A DNA stretch of 64,000 nt from Fratercula arctica (lineage: Eukaryota; Chordata; Aves; Charadriiformes; Alcidae). Each line of letters starts with the position of its first letter. Position 1 is the first letter of the stretch. Positions 49,701 through 61,100 of the stretch are shown here, one piece after another. The notes beneath the pieces were generated by a model. It saw only the letters and a program-made list of their open reading frames with translations, searched no databases and had not been told where the DNA came from. Position numbers and translations under genes: made by a program. The DNA lies in the NCBI GenBank assembly GCA_947846985.1, contig CANTUZ010000005.1, forward strand, positions 22,726,389 to 22,790,388. The letters are read 5' to 3'.

Positions 49701-52700
49701 CTTGGGAAATTCCTTCTTCGCTTGGCACAGTGAGCACACAGGTGATCTTTATAGCTGTGTAATGTGAGAGAACTAAATTTTACCCCTCTGCATGAATAGA
49801 TAGATTAACTGTGAGTGACAGCTGGAAAATGAATTTCATGTTCTTGAAAGACACTGGATGATGTCAAAATCCTAAGGTGATTTACAGAAGAGGCACATGC
49901 TCTTCCAAGGACCTCACCCTTGACCAAGCAACCAAATCTGTAAGCAATGTTGTAAATGTGCAGGGCAAATCAATTTATTCCTTGGCTTGTCTGCTCAGAC
50001 TGCCAGAAGATTCCCAGTCAGTGCCAGCTCCACTGATGGCTCCTGAAGTGCACACAGCTTGAAAGATGTGACCTTGAGAGATGTGACCACCCAACCTACC
50101 ACTTAAGAGCTGGTTCTTCCCTTTGGTGGGGATTTAGGCAACTGGCTGGGGCAGATCTTTGGAGCTTCACATGCTGACCCTGCAAACTCATCCCTTTGGA
50201 CTTTGTCTCCTTCTCGTTGCCAGGAGACATATTTGTCAGGCATTTGTATCATGGCTCCAGCAGGAACCTTCTGCTTTAGCCCCGCGCTTGCCCAGCGCAG
50301 GAGGTTTAGCTGTAAGGAAGAGGCAGCTGGGCGCAATGTAGCGGAGGAATAAGTTATCAGGCACTGCTGCCCCCACCCACAGCCTCATGTCATGGGTCCA
50401 AACCCATGCCATGACCTGGTAAGCTCAGGAGCAGGACCAGTCCATGGCCCAAGGCATGAGCATGTCTATCACATGGCTACACGCAACTAGACTTGGGCTC
50501 AAGGCTTCTAGGAGTTTGAAAGCTGTAAGCTGGAGCCTGCGATACCATAAAGGCTGGCATGCTGCTCGTGCACAGGGATGCTATTTTTGCAGTGTGTTGC
50601 ATTCATTAGACGTGAGTGTCAGTGCCTGAAAAAGGAGGAAAACAGTAAAGAGGCAGGTCCTCAGTACCACCCTTTGATGTCTCAGGTAACATGAAAGGCA
50701 GCCTATGCCACTGTTCTGGTACAGTGGCATTAAAAAAATCAAAAAAGAAAGAGAAATCATCCACTGTAGAGGAAATCCCTGCAATTTGGCAGTGCTCCTG
50801 ATCCATAAAGCTACTTTTCTGGTTTCTCCCATTAGCCCAACTGCAGTGTGTGCAGAGCCAGATTACTTATCAGGCCAGAATATTAACGTTCAACAGCATT
50901 AATGTTTTGGGGCCCTTAAAATGAAGAGCAGCAACACAAAAATTTTTTCAGTCCTTTCATATGAAATCCCACTGTTCTGAACTGACAAAAATAAATGCAG
51001 TGAACTTTCAGTCATATTGCACCATATAAAAAGGTTATTAAAAATGTATTTGAAGGACTAGCTTTGTCAATACTAATGCACTGAAGAAATGGAGGGTTTC
51101 CCAGCTCAGGCACTGATGTACAGACTTAGTGAAGAAACGATTACTGCAATAATAGATTTTGGTAGCTTAAGTTAGACAAGTATTTTTAGACTTCATATGC
51201 AAAGAATCATCCTCTCTTATAAAAAGATGGGATACTCAGTAATATTGAGGTGAAATAAGAATATGTGTTTAAAGGAATGTTGCCAAGTAGATATTGGTTT
51301 GGCTCTGAAAATGTGTTTGAAAGATGGGGGGAGAGGCAAAATAGAGCAGTGTAGAGGAACAGAAGAGTACTGGTAGGAATGGAAATGATTTATTGGTTTA
51401 TTTGTTGACTCTTATTTCCATAGTAATCAGAGGGGTTTTTAGAGATGATCTGTACATTCCCTAAAGTGATGTAAACATAGCAACAAAGTGCCAGCACATG
51501 AAAATTTTAAAGCACAATTAGCTCCACTTTGAGAAACAGATCCATCCTCTTATCTTGAATGTGGACACCTCTGACCTTTAGTCCATTTTTGGACTAAATA
51601 ACTGCTCGATCGAGATTCAGTATTCCTACTATGAGGTTTTAGCACGTCTTCCAGGACCAAAACAATCTTTATTGCTGTAAATGAGCCTAGAATAAAAAGA
51701 TAGCAAGAAAAGAAAAAGCCAGGCTTTCAAATGCTTACTTCCTTAAGGCGATGATAAGAGAGGCAAGAATTTATTTTTAATTATGATTGTGGGTTTTTTG
51801 GATAATGCTCCCTTTAAAGAATGCAGAAAATACCTTACTCCTCTCATTGATATGTGCTGCCACGTTCAGTTTTGTTCTCCTCAGGTATCACTGCTGATGT
51901 GTTTCTTTTGGTGAGGGAAGGTGAACATCTTTCACTCCAGCAGTCAGTCCCTGTTGAAGTGAGAAGGGAAGTGCCAACCACCTCAGCTGTGCTGCCAGAT
52001 CTCACACAGGTTTTGTACAGTCCTGTCTTTGTCAGTCTCAGCTCCTAAAGAAAGTATCAGCTGCATCCTGTATCGCCTTTTTTCAGTGCACGATTGTCTG
52101 GTTTTCCCAAGTTAATTTAATCAGTCAAAGTGCCCATTAGTTCTTGAGGACTGTCTTTCTTAAGGGTGTAAGGGTTTTAAATACTAAACCCCGTGCAATT
52201 AGTCTTGTTCAAAGAGGGTCTCTTTGTCCTAAAGCTGGAATCTGGGGCAGCTCTTGCCCTAGGGGTGACAGGACTGCCCCATCAGGACTTAAAAAACCTT
52301 CCTGAAATCTTTTCTGGTTGTTCTGGCTTAGCAGTGATGTGCAGTAGCAGAAGAACACAACAGAGGTTTAAGAGAACAATATGGTAACATGTAACAAGTC
52401 TTCATAAAGGGTTTTTTTGTTGGGTTTTTGGATGTTGTTTTTTTAAATAATGCTTAAATATGTTCTGGATTTCTTCTGCATTGATGCACTTGCATGATAG
52501 CCTCCAGTGTGGTTTTCACTGACTTTCTCAAGTTCACAGATGGGCATGAAAAGGCAGAGTGGGAAAAAGGGCACACCGGAGAAAACGGCAAGGTCTTTTA
52601 CAAGGTAACAGGATTTCTTCTGTTTTCCAGAGTGTAACAACTAATCATGTCAATATTATCTTGATAATGAATAATCTGTAGCCTTTTGTTTTCTACAATG

Positions 52701-52725
52701 CTGTTCTCTTAAACTTCCATTGCAT

Positions 52726-52764
52726 TACACACGTGCACATAGACACACACATGCACACACGCAT
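52726..52764. repeat. (CA)-rich microsatellite
   Basis: This is an interrupted CA-dinucleotide tract, of the form ACACACGTGCACATAGACAC and onward. Confidence 0.8.
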
Positions 52765-53873
52765 CTACTATAAAATTTTCTGCTGAGATCCCTCAATGCC
52801 ATCTAGAAAAGCATTAATGCTGCCACTGGCAGTCATCATAGCTTTGAAGATTGAAAAGCCTGCAACCTGGCTTATTATCAATATAGTCTGTCAGAGGAGA
52901 TGTGTCCCTAGCAAGAAACAACATAGCAAATAATGTCTGATTAATAGATAAACCTGTAATTTAACAAGAATATCTTTATCGTGATGCTTAGAAATACAAC
53001 TTAGACTTTCGTGTTATTTCCAGAGTTAATACTGAATTAAGAGGAAACTCTTAGTGGATTTAAACACTTATCTTCACTAAATATTTTCACAATAATTTGA
53101 ATTCATAGCCATGTAATGACTATCATTCAGTGGAGAAAATGGATCTGCCCCCTGTTGCTTTGTTGACTGTATCTAATATCTAGCTGCCCCCACGGAGCTT
53201 TGTTTTCCAAGAGTCAGCAATAATTTTTTGGAGTTTAGTTTCAAATTTTACTGCTGTCATTTATTACTAACTATCAGGGGTTAATGTGAAAAAATCCTTT
53301 GGTAGGAAAAATCTTTGGGCAGAAATCACATATTTAAACATCTAGCACCCAGAGTACTGCACACCCTGATCCTGCTGTGGACTTTGGGGTTTATTTACAT
53401 TGTATAACACTCTTTATAAGACTCCTCCAAGCCAAGCCAGGCTTATGAGCTAGCCCATTGCACCCCTTTCCCACCTGCTGATCCAAGTCTGAATTCTATA
53501 GAAACAGATATTCCTACAGAATCAAGACAGGGTCCTAATATTGCTCTCACAAAGGCATACAACTGGAAATGAAATAGTTTTAGCTGCATGCAGTTTAAAA
53601 ATAAAAAAGAAGTTCAGTCCGGCCCAAGCAACCGAAGTGCTTTTGGCTGCTATTGGGAGTGATGACACCCGGCACTAACTGCGGTACACTTAATGAGTCC
53701 TGCGACATTGCCACCTTCCATCTTTTAGCCATTACCTGAAGCATCCCCCTTGTAGCTCTGAACTCCATAAGCTCTGTGAAGGTGGCTTGCAGGTACCAGG
53801 TGAGAGAACAAGCTAGAAACCTCTAAGGTTAATGCTCAGTGCTGCACAGGGGGGATCATGCACCAAGTGGTCC

Positions 53874-54110
53874 TTAGAATTATACAGTTGTCTAGGTTGG
53901 AAAGGATCTTTCACATCAAGTCCAACCGTCAACCTAACACTGGCAAAACCACCACTAAACCACGTCCCTAAGCAGCACATCTCCGCATCTTTTAAATACT
54001 TCCAGGGATGGTGACTGGGCACTTCCCTGGGCAGCCTGTCCCAATGCTTGACAACCCTTTCAGTGAAGAATTTTTTCCTAATATCCAATCCAAACCTCCC
54101 CTGGCGCAAA
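53874..54110 (-). mobile_element. CR1 LINE 3' fragment, antisense
   Basis: The complement of the CR1 3' end starts near AGAATTATACAGTTGTCTAG. It passes through TAAACCACGTCCCTAAGCAG and the [14 protein letters not shown] tail codons, and similarity fades after CCCCTGGCGCAA near 54110. It shares its 3'UTR wording with the copies at 18549 and 56955. It ends roughly 260 bp before the CpG island. Confidence 0.92.
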
Positions 54111-54359
54111 ACCTGGCCTGAACCTCCCCTGCTTCCAGAGCCCTGGGGCAACGCCTCTGTCCTTCAGCAGCGCTCCTCAAACTTCCCAGGACAACGCAAC
54201 CTTTTCAGGACAAACACCAATACAGCTTTGTCACGACAGTTTTTACTCCCCAGCTGTAAAAATTAGTCTGTATTTTAAACATTCGCCGACTGCCGATTTC
54301 TCCTCTTGTGTTTGGTTTGGTTTTTTGTTTTTTTTTTTTGGCTTCACCGGATGTGCGTT

Positions 54360-54690
54360 TTATTTCTCGGTTTGCGAAGGCCCCTGGGCCCCGCTCCGCG
54401 GCCTGGACGCTGCCCGCGCAGCCGCGGCGCTGACCGGCGGGAAGAGCCGTCGGCCGCCGCCCGGCGCTGGCGGACGAGGCGGGGCAACCGCCAGCTTCCC
54501 GCCGCCCAGGAGCTGCTGCCGGCGGGCCGCGGCCTCCTCCCGGCGGCAGTCGCCGGGCAAGGCGAGCCCCTCTCCGCCGGGGTCGGCGGAGGACGAGCGG
54601 GCGGACGGGCGGCTGAGGGCGGTGTGCCCGGCAGGGGGCGGTGGGCAGAGCTATGGCGGGCCGTTAGGGACAGCCGGGGATAATTTTGAG
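54360..54690. promoter_or_regulatory. CpG island upstream of tRNA-Thr
   Basis: About 330 bp of very GC-rich sequence are dense in CpG (for example CCGCGCAGCCGCGGCGC and CCGCCGGGGTCGGCGGAGG) and contain GGGCGG boxes. The island stops at the tRNA gene start. The long frames through it on both strands follow from a lack of A/T-rich stop codons and are not supported as coding. It may be the open-chromatin upstream region of the tRNA gene, or a Pol II promoter for an unrecognised transcript. Confidence 0.8.
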
Positions 54691-54694
54691 CGGC

Positions 54695-54767
54695 GGCTCC
54701 ATAGCTCAGTGGTTAGAGCACTGGTCTTGTAAACCAGGGGTCGCGAGTTCGATCCTCGCTGGGGCCT
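54695..54767 (+). tRNA. tRNA-Thr (UGU anticodon)
   Basis: The 73-nt cloverleaf is complete. The acceptor stem is GGCTCCA pairing with TGGGGCC (one T-G pair), with discriminator T at 54767. The D-arm is GCTC/GAGC (54704-54707 and 54716-54719). The anticodon stem is CTGGT/ACCAG with loop CTTGTAA, placing anticodon TGT at 54728-54730. The T-arm is GCGAG/CTCGC with loop TTCGATC. The A box (TAGCTCAGTGG) and B box (GAGTTCGATCC) are intact, and there is no intron. It decodes ACA threonine codons. It is a single gene with no second tRNA noticed nearby, directly downstream of a CpG island, which favours an expressed copy rather than a SINE-derived relic. Confidence 0.97.
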
Positions 54768-54774
54768 CAATCTG

Positions 54775-54779
54775 TTTTT
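54775..54779 (+). terminator. Pol III terminator of tRNA-Thr
   Basis: A T5 run lies 8 nt after the tRNA 3' end, as expected for RNA polymerase III termination. Confidence 0.85.
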
Positions 54780-56329
54780 AGGTGTCACCGCTCCTGAGTG
54801 CACCTATAACCAATTTTGGAGTATTTTGGTATTCGCCGACTACAGCGTGTGTGTGGGCTCCCTGGGCTTGCTGTTAAGGGGAACGTTTTGGAAACAAACA
54901 CTCTCAATAAAATCTGAGTGTTCTAACAGTAATCTTGGTCACTGAATTAACAGAGGAACAGAGGGAACAATAAGCTCTTTGGGAAGCAGCGTGGGGACGG
55001 CTGAGTAAATATTTGTACAGCTCACATCACAATTTCCCTGATGGGAGCTTTGGCAAAATGCTGTTAAGGGGTTTAAAAGGAACAAATTGCCCCTGAGAGG
55101 AGAATAAACTGGACAGGATTATCTGACTCTTCACAGCTTGTCAGGGAGGCCGAGCTGTTGGTTTTATTTCTGTGCTGGAGGCTGGACAGAGGAGGTGTAA
55201 TAATTCTTTGCCCTTTTTTTTTTTTTTTTTGCTTTAAGGTTATAGAAAGAGCTAGAAACCTCCGCACAAATCCTCTTGAGCACCACACTTCAAAAATAAT
55301 GCATTCGTGTTTCTTCAGAAATCTCGTGAGCGAGGCATTTAGTTTCTAGCACTGCAAACGCCACAGCAATCGCTACTGACACCGAGCGGGGAAATGAATA
55401 CATACGCTTGGCGTGGGGAAAGGACAGGACCCGCCGCTCACGTGCTGCAAGGGGCTCAAACGGCGGCAGAGCTGTGGAACAGGCAGGCACTTGCTGGAGG
55501 CTGCGGCTTGATGTGTCAAGAAAGATGCGTGGGCTATGGTGTGGCACCACAGCCCGTGTTACACCCTCCCAGCTGCTATCACGGCTTCTCTCCAGCCTCC
55601 TTTGTCTGCTGGGAGCAGGTCAAAGCTGTGGTGATGCTGCTCGAGTTGCTGTTGCTGTGGTGAGAGGAGCAGGGGGCTGAAAGGCTATTTCCCCCTTACG
55701 GCAGGAGTCGTGCTACGCCACGAGGCCCAAAAAAGCATTTGAATTTGCTGTGGTTTGGGATTCTTGCACATAAGAGTTTGCTTGGAATGACTTCTTGTTT
55801 GCAGCATCTCCTCCCTGTCCCGTTCAGAAAAACAGTGCTTTGCCCTAATCTCAGTGTTCCCAGCTGACTAACATCCTAACCAGTTCCATGGTTCGGTAGC
55901 CCTTCCAGAGTCCTTGCGTCCGGCTCACGGAGGTGATAAAAGCCATCCCTGGAAGGGATCTCTCCTCTCCAGGGGGACTGGGCACAGCGTGGCTGCAGTT
56001 TCTCTGCTGATGGGGTGCTGGGTTTTGCCATCACCACCCCAACCATCATCAGATCCCTGGGATGCCACAGGTGGCCTTAAGAAGCAGCCACGCGCGTGCT
56101 GATAAAGGCTGCGTAGTTTGTTTCGTCTCTCACAGGATCGTCCAGAACCAAGGAGGAGGAACCATCCCTGCAGCTGGGCCCAGCCCAGCCCAGTGTAACG
56201 GGTGTCTGGGTTCAGGGGATGGGACGATGGCGCTTCAGCCGTGGAAGGGAACATCATGCACACAGCGGTGGCTGCTGCGTCCCCCACATCCACAAAATGT
56301 CACAGGAATTCAGCTATTCCCATTTGTCA
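54780..56329. other. Spacer between the two CpG islands
   Basis: This is mixed-composition unique DNA with a T-run at about 55212-55230. It has no recognised gene or repeat. The overlapping frames at 55.4-55.7 kb and 55.9-56.3 kb follow GC content and have no codon signature. Confidence 0.6.
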
Positions 56330-56940
56330 TAGCTATATATACACGAGCTGCGGCGGAGGCTTTTCTAAACCGCTGGCCGGTCCCTACGAGAGCCGTTACA
56401 GCAGCTCGGCAGCGGGAGCGAAGCCATCGACGCCAGCACCGACACCGATCGCGCTTCCACGCCGGGGCTCTCCGGGCCGGGCCCCGGGGCCGGCGGCGGC
56501 CGGGTTCCCTACGCGGCGGGTGGCGGCCGATGCCGGCGGCGGCCTCCAGAGGGAGAGCCGGCTCCTCGGAGCGGGATCGGCCGCCGCCTGCCGCCCCTCA
56601 CCGCCCAGGGGAGCCGCGCTGCGGGGCCGCCGGTTGGCCCGGGCGGACGGAGCACCTGAAAACAGGGCCCGGAGCGGGCGGCGCCGGTTGTGAGAAGCGG
56701 AAAGGAGAGGCGGGTGTGGGGAGAGGAGGGACGTGGGGACACAGCCCCACTTTCGCTTCCGAAAATCGGTACCTGAGATCCCGCAAGCGCCGCCGCGGCG
56801 GGACTGTGCTGGGCCTGGCCGTCCCCCGCGGCGCTGCCGGGGCGGGGTGCCGCTAGCGGGGCCCGGGGCAAGGCCTGCCGCCGCGGCCCCTGCTTCGGCA
56901 GCCTCGGCCCCCGCACGGAGCCAGGCGTGCCGTGTGTGCA
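56330..56940. promoter_or_regulatory. Orphan CpG island headed by a TATA box
   Basis: TATATATA at 56334-56341 is followed directly by about 590 bp of CpG-dense sequence with GGGGCGGGG-type Sp1 boxes near 56838. If the TATA box is used, transcription would start near 56365 on the + strand. The first ATG after that is at 56530 and opens a 108-codon Arg/Gly/Ala/Pro-rich frame to a TAG near 56856. I recognise no domain in it, and the opposite strand is open as well, so coding is doubtful. The island ends at a CR1 insertion. It could be a promoter of a long non-coding RNA or of an unrecognised gene's first exon. Confidence 0.65.
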
Positions 56941-56954
56941 GCAGGGAATGGAGT

Positions 56955-57427
56955 CATGGAATCATGGAATCGTTTGGGTTGGAAAGACCCTTAAGATCAT
57001 GGAGTCCAACCGTTAACCTAGCACTGCCAAGCCCACCACTAAACCATGTCCCTCAGCGCCACGTCCACACATCTTTTAAATACCTCCAGGGATGGTGCCT
57101 CAGCCGCTTCCCTGGACAGCCTGTTCCAATGCTTTATAACCCTTTCGGTGAAGAAATTTTTCCTAATATCCAATCTAAACCTCCCCTGGTGCGACCTGAG
57201 GCGGTTTCCTCTTGTCCTGTCACTTGTTACTTGGGAAAAGAGACCCCCACCTCATCACGACCTCCTTTTGGGTAGTTGTAGAGAGCGATAAGGTCTCCCC
57301 TCAGCCTCCTTTTCTCCAGGCTAAACGACCCCAGCTCCCTTGGCTGCTCCTCATAAGATTTGTGCTCCAGACCCCTCACCAGCTTTGTTGCCCTTCTCTG
57401 GACATGCTCCGGCACCTCAGTGTCTCT
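56955..57427 (-). mobile_element. CR1 LINE fragment, antisense, abutting the CpG island
   Basis: It begins with two CATGGAAT units, the complement of ATTCCATG tail repeats. It then runs through GTTGGAAAGACCCTTAAGAT, ACCACTAAACCATGTCCCTC and the ORF2 tail, to GCCCTTCTCTGGACATGCTC and CACCTCAGTGTCTC. The ORF2 tail codons on the minus strand ([24 protein letters not shown] wording around 57340-57415) are still largely readable, so this copy is relatively young. Confidence 0.95.
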
Positions 57428-57966
57428 TTATAGCATGCTACCTTTCATTCTCATTTTTTGAGAGTTTTCTCATTTTCGTTTTTCAAAGATATCTATTTGC
57501 AATTAAACAGGGCCTATTTTAAAACAGGAGATATGAAAGAAGAGTCTTTTCCGATTGTTCTGCTGTCACATTATACGTAGCAGGCTGGGTGACTTGCTGT
57601 TACAGCTGACCCTGCAGAAACCTGCGGACTCCTGCAGCTGGAGGCAGGGCTTGGGACCAGCAGGACATGCCAGCCCCTTGGTGAAAGTGGCTGCACTGTG
57701 CCCAGCGTTCGGGGTAGTTACTCTTGGTGACACCATTCCATGCCTTGGGACCTGTCTGTTACCGCTGCCCAGTGGCAAAAGCAATGGGTGCCACCTCCCC
57801 TGTCCCCACTGCATTCATGCGCATGTGGGAGTGGAAAGTAGGAGATGTGCCCAGGCCTCCTCTGAGCTGATTTTCCCTGCCTTCTCCATCCCCCATGGGA
57901 CATCTACATAGTATTCCCTGATCCCAGACAAGGAGCGACCCCAAAATTTCCTCCATCCTCTACAAG
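57428..57966. other. Short unique spacer between CR1 copies
   Basis: There are 540 bp with no recognised feature between an antisense and a sense CR1 fragment. Frames on both strands are unsupported. Confidence 0.6.
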
Positions 57967-58184
57967 TGATGTCTTTACTGCAAGGGTGGTGAGGCACTGG
58001 AACAGGTTGCCTGGAGAAGTTGTGGATGCCCCATCCCTGGCAGTGTTCAAGGCCAGGCTGGATGGGGCTTTGATCAGCCTGGTCTAGTGGGAGGTGTCCC
58101 TGCCCATGGCAGGGGGGTTGGAACCAGATGATCTTTAAGGTCCCTTCCAACCCAAACCATTCTATGATTCTATAATTCTATGAT
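57967..58184 (+). mobile_element. CR1 LINE 3'-end fragment, sense, intact tail
   Basis: It starts in the ORF2 tail ([23 protein letters not shown] codons), runs through GGGAGGTGTCCCTGCCCATG and CTTTAAGGTCCCTTCCAACC, and ends with three 8-bp units (ATTCTATG, ATTCTATA, ATTCTATG at 58159-58182). The intact tail and clean consensus suggest a recent insertion. It is the same subfamily as the copy at 2155-2582. Confidence 0.95.
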
Positions 58185-61100
58185 CCGCACTCCATTTCTT
58201 GCTATAAAGGAAGCTGTATTAGTACTGTTGTTACTGCAGGTGAGAAATGTGTCAAATCTTTGCTCAAAAAAAGCTGAGGTGACCTTCACTAAGTTCTGTG
58301 ATACAGTCATTGGTGGTATCATTAGAAAAAGCCTTTACAGTTTGTTTCTCCAAACTGTGGTGAGGGGCCTGGACAGTACTAATTGTGTTTTCGTTTCGGA
58401 TCACTAGCAGAGCCCCTGAGAATTACCAGTGTCTGGCAAGACAGATATCTTGCCATCACTGCAAGGCATTCTGAGCTCATCTCAGAGATATTTCACCTTG
58501 TTATATTTTTTTTCCAGGAAATTTATATGCATCTTCCTCAGTTCAACAGCAGGAGGCCTTACACAAGAAGAAGCTGTTTTCTTCATGAGTCTACTATTTT
58601 TTTTTCCAGACATGTAACAAAAATTGACATATCTAAGCATAGCTCACTGCAGTGTGATATCATTTTTGACAATGGGAACAGGGAATCAAAGCCAATGACT
58701 GTGAAACTGGTTTAACCAACAGAGGAAAAATGAAATATAAACTCTTTCAATATTCCACGTTTTAATATTGTACAGATGCTGCCAAAACTTCATAAATTTC
58801 TAAAAAACCCCAAAGAACCTCACTTTCAAAATCTAAGCTTAATAAAGAATGTTTCCATTTGTTTAGTCAGAAAAGAACTAAATAAATTCTGGCTTGTGTT
58901 TCTGGACTTTCTGCAAGTACTTAAAATTTGATGACTTTGGATTTGTGCCAGTGAGGTAAAGCCAAAAAGTGAAAGTTGAGACATTTTGTTTCCTCACCTG
59001 ATGCAAATACAGCCATCAAGAAAGTCTTCAATGAACAGTGAAAATGTTTAATTATAATAACCTAAGGTGTTAACAGTAACACCAAAAAAAAAAAAAAAAA
59101 AGGAAGTGTTTGTCTTCTAAAGATACTATTTTTAGTTAGACATCGCTCTTTTAATTCTGTTCTTCTGGTTGCTAAAACAACACAAAATTCCTTGTGCGTG
59201 ACAAGCTGTCATGCTCCTAGTCAGGTTCTTCTAGGATGTTCCACACTTTGATGCCTGATCGCTTATTTTTGCAAGTTTAATGGTCCTGTTACTTTGTGTA
59301 GAGTTCCTTTTGTAGGGTGTCATTAACAAATTTGCAAGAGCTGTTTAAAGGTGGGTAAAAAGAAGTCTGAACACCACAATCACCAGCTATAATATCAGTC
59401 CAGTCCGGTATATCCTGACCTCCAGACCGAGCTGTCTCCTTGCCCCATTTCCTCCTCCTCTGTCAAGAAATCTCTCCCTTTTAAAAGAAAGTAATAAAAA
59501 TATCACTGTTCAAGAGCAGGTGCAGGCCAAATGCATCCCCAGATGAAGTGGAAACTCGATGCATCAGGACTTTGAATGATGATGCAAAGCAATCTTCACA
59601 GGGGAGTAACAGTAGATAAATCTGTGCTTACTGGTATTCTTGGCAAAAGACCATATTTCTGAGCCAGTTAGCTATGGATGGAGGGACAACGAATGAACCC
59701 ATTTGGCTGCTAGTATGGATGTTATTTACTGTGATGTTAGCATATGAAAAAGGATGCTTAAAAAGAACAGGGGCCTCTGCTAATGAGAAAGTGCAGATTA
59801 ATTAAATCCTTCAGTGTTCGCCAGGAGAGTGACTATTGTGTTTTAAAGAAAAATAATGTTTTCTGTATTTTCAGGGAATCTTTGAAGAATAAATAACAGA
59901 GATATCAAACAGAAATGTCTTACTGCAACTCCCCAAGATATTTAACTAGCTAACTGTGCAATATGTGATACTAACCTTGCTTATATTTTAATATCGATGT
60001 CTGTTGATTTGATGGTGCACTTCAGTAAAGAGATGTTGCCTGAGATAAAACATGGACTTTTTTCCATGCAGTTTATAATCTAATGATCGGAACACCAGGT
60101 CCTGGCAGTACAGAACCTAGGCACAAAACAATAGTTTTGAATATAATGAGATGCATACAGCACTAGAGGGGCGGGTCCTTTAAAAATCTTGTGTGTGTGT
60201 AATTTATTATGACTTGAGAATGGATGAAAAAGAGCAAGAGAGCTTGAGTTTAGAAAGGATGAAGCACCGTTCATTTAGAATCTATGTATCTTATGTATAG
60301 ACCAAAAAAATCCCTGCTGACATCACTAAACTCAACAGAGTCTTCAGATTATTACAATACTTCTGGTTTTCAGGGGACCAAAAATTAGTACACAAGTAGA
60401 ACTAGTCCTAGGGACAAGGTGAAGCTTAAATAAAATTTAGAAATGTGACCATAAAGTATCAGGAAAAAAAAAAAAGATAATTCAGCTTTGTGGCCTTCTT
60501 CTCTGGGACTGGTTCTCTAAATTGATCCAGTTCCAGTTTACCTTAATATGAACAAAAATGAATCTGGAATCTGTAAATGGAGAACATTTACCATAAAATA
60601 AGGCTGGTATCAACTGCGTCAAGCTCTCTTCAAAGCAGAGAGGCTGTTCTGCTGACAACAGAGCCGGCAGAACGCTACCTAACGCTGCATGTATCTGACT
60701 GCCCATCCGCATGTATCTGATTACCTCTCAGACAGACCCTGTGTGTAGGCCTCTCACAAGGAAAGCACATTCATTCCTTCTTAAGATAAACAGAGGAGTT
60801 GTTCCTTTTGGTCACCAAGTTACAGACTATTTTTGGACAAGAATGCTGTTGCTTGCAATCCCCCTGCTGTATCTGTGAGACTTGCTAATGACCGTGGTGC
60901 CTGTACATGTAAACAGTCTCAAATCATGATACGTTCCCTCCTAAAAAGAAGCTATGAATATGTCTGCTCATTCCCTTCACAGGACTCGTACTGTTGATCG
61001 CATCGCCACAGCAAGAACTTCAGCTCATACCAAAAGCCATTTGTAATAAAAATTAATAAAGAACAAACCCACAAGGATGAGTATTTCTCACTGCGTGTAG

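Larger units (their letters stand above)
42891..53873. other. Intergenic desert, 11 kb
   Basis: This is AT-rich unique DNA without a recognised gene, CR1 copy or RNA gene. It contains an exon-like donor CAG|GTAAGT at 46396-46401, a short repeat cluster at 46654-46704, a CACGTG E-box near 47862 and a (CA)-rich tract at 52726-52764. Open frames are below about 95 codons and unsupported. Confidence 0.65.

Noticed and set aside
54306..54732. Arg/Ala/Gly-rich frames across the first CpG island, one running into the tRNA
   Set aside because: They are GC-driven open frames, and one overlaps the tRNA gene. No recognised domain.
56062..56916. 264-codon + frame and 135-codon - frame across the second CpG island
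   Set aside because: Both strands are open through the same CpG-dense DNA and the composition explains them. Retained only as an orphan promoter candidate.
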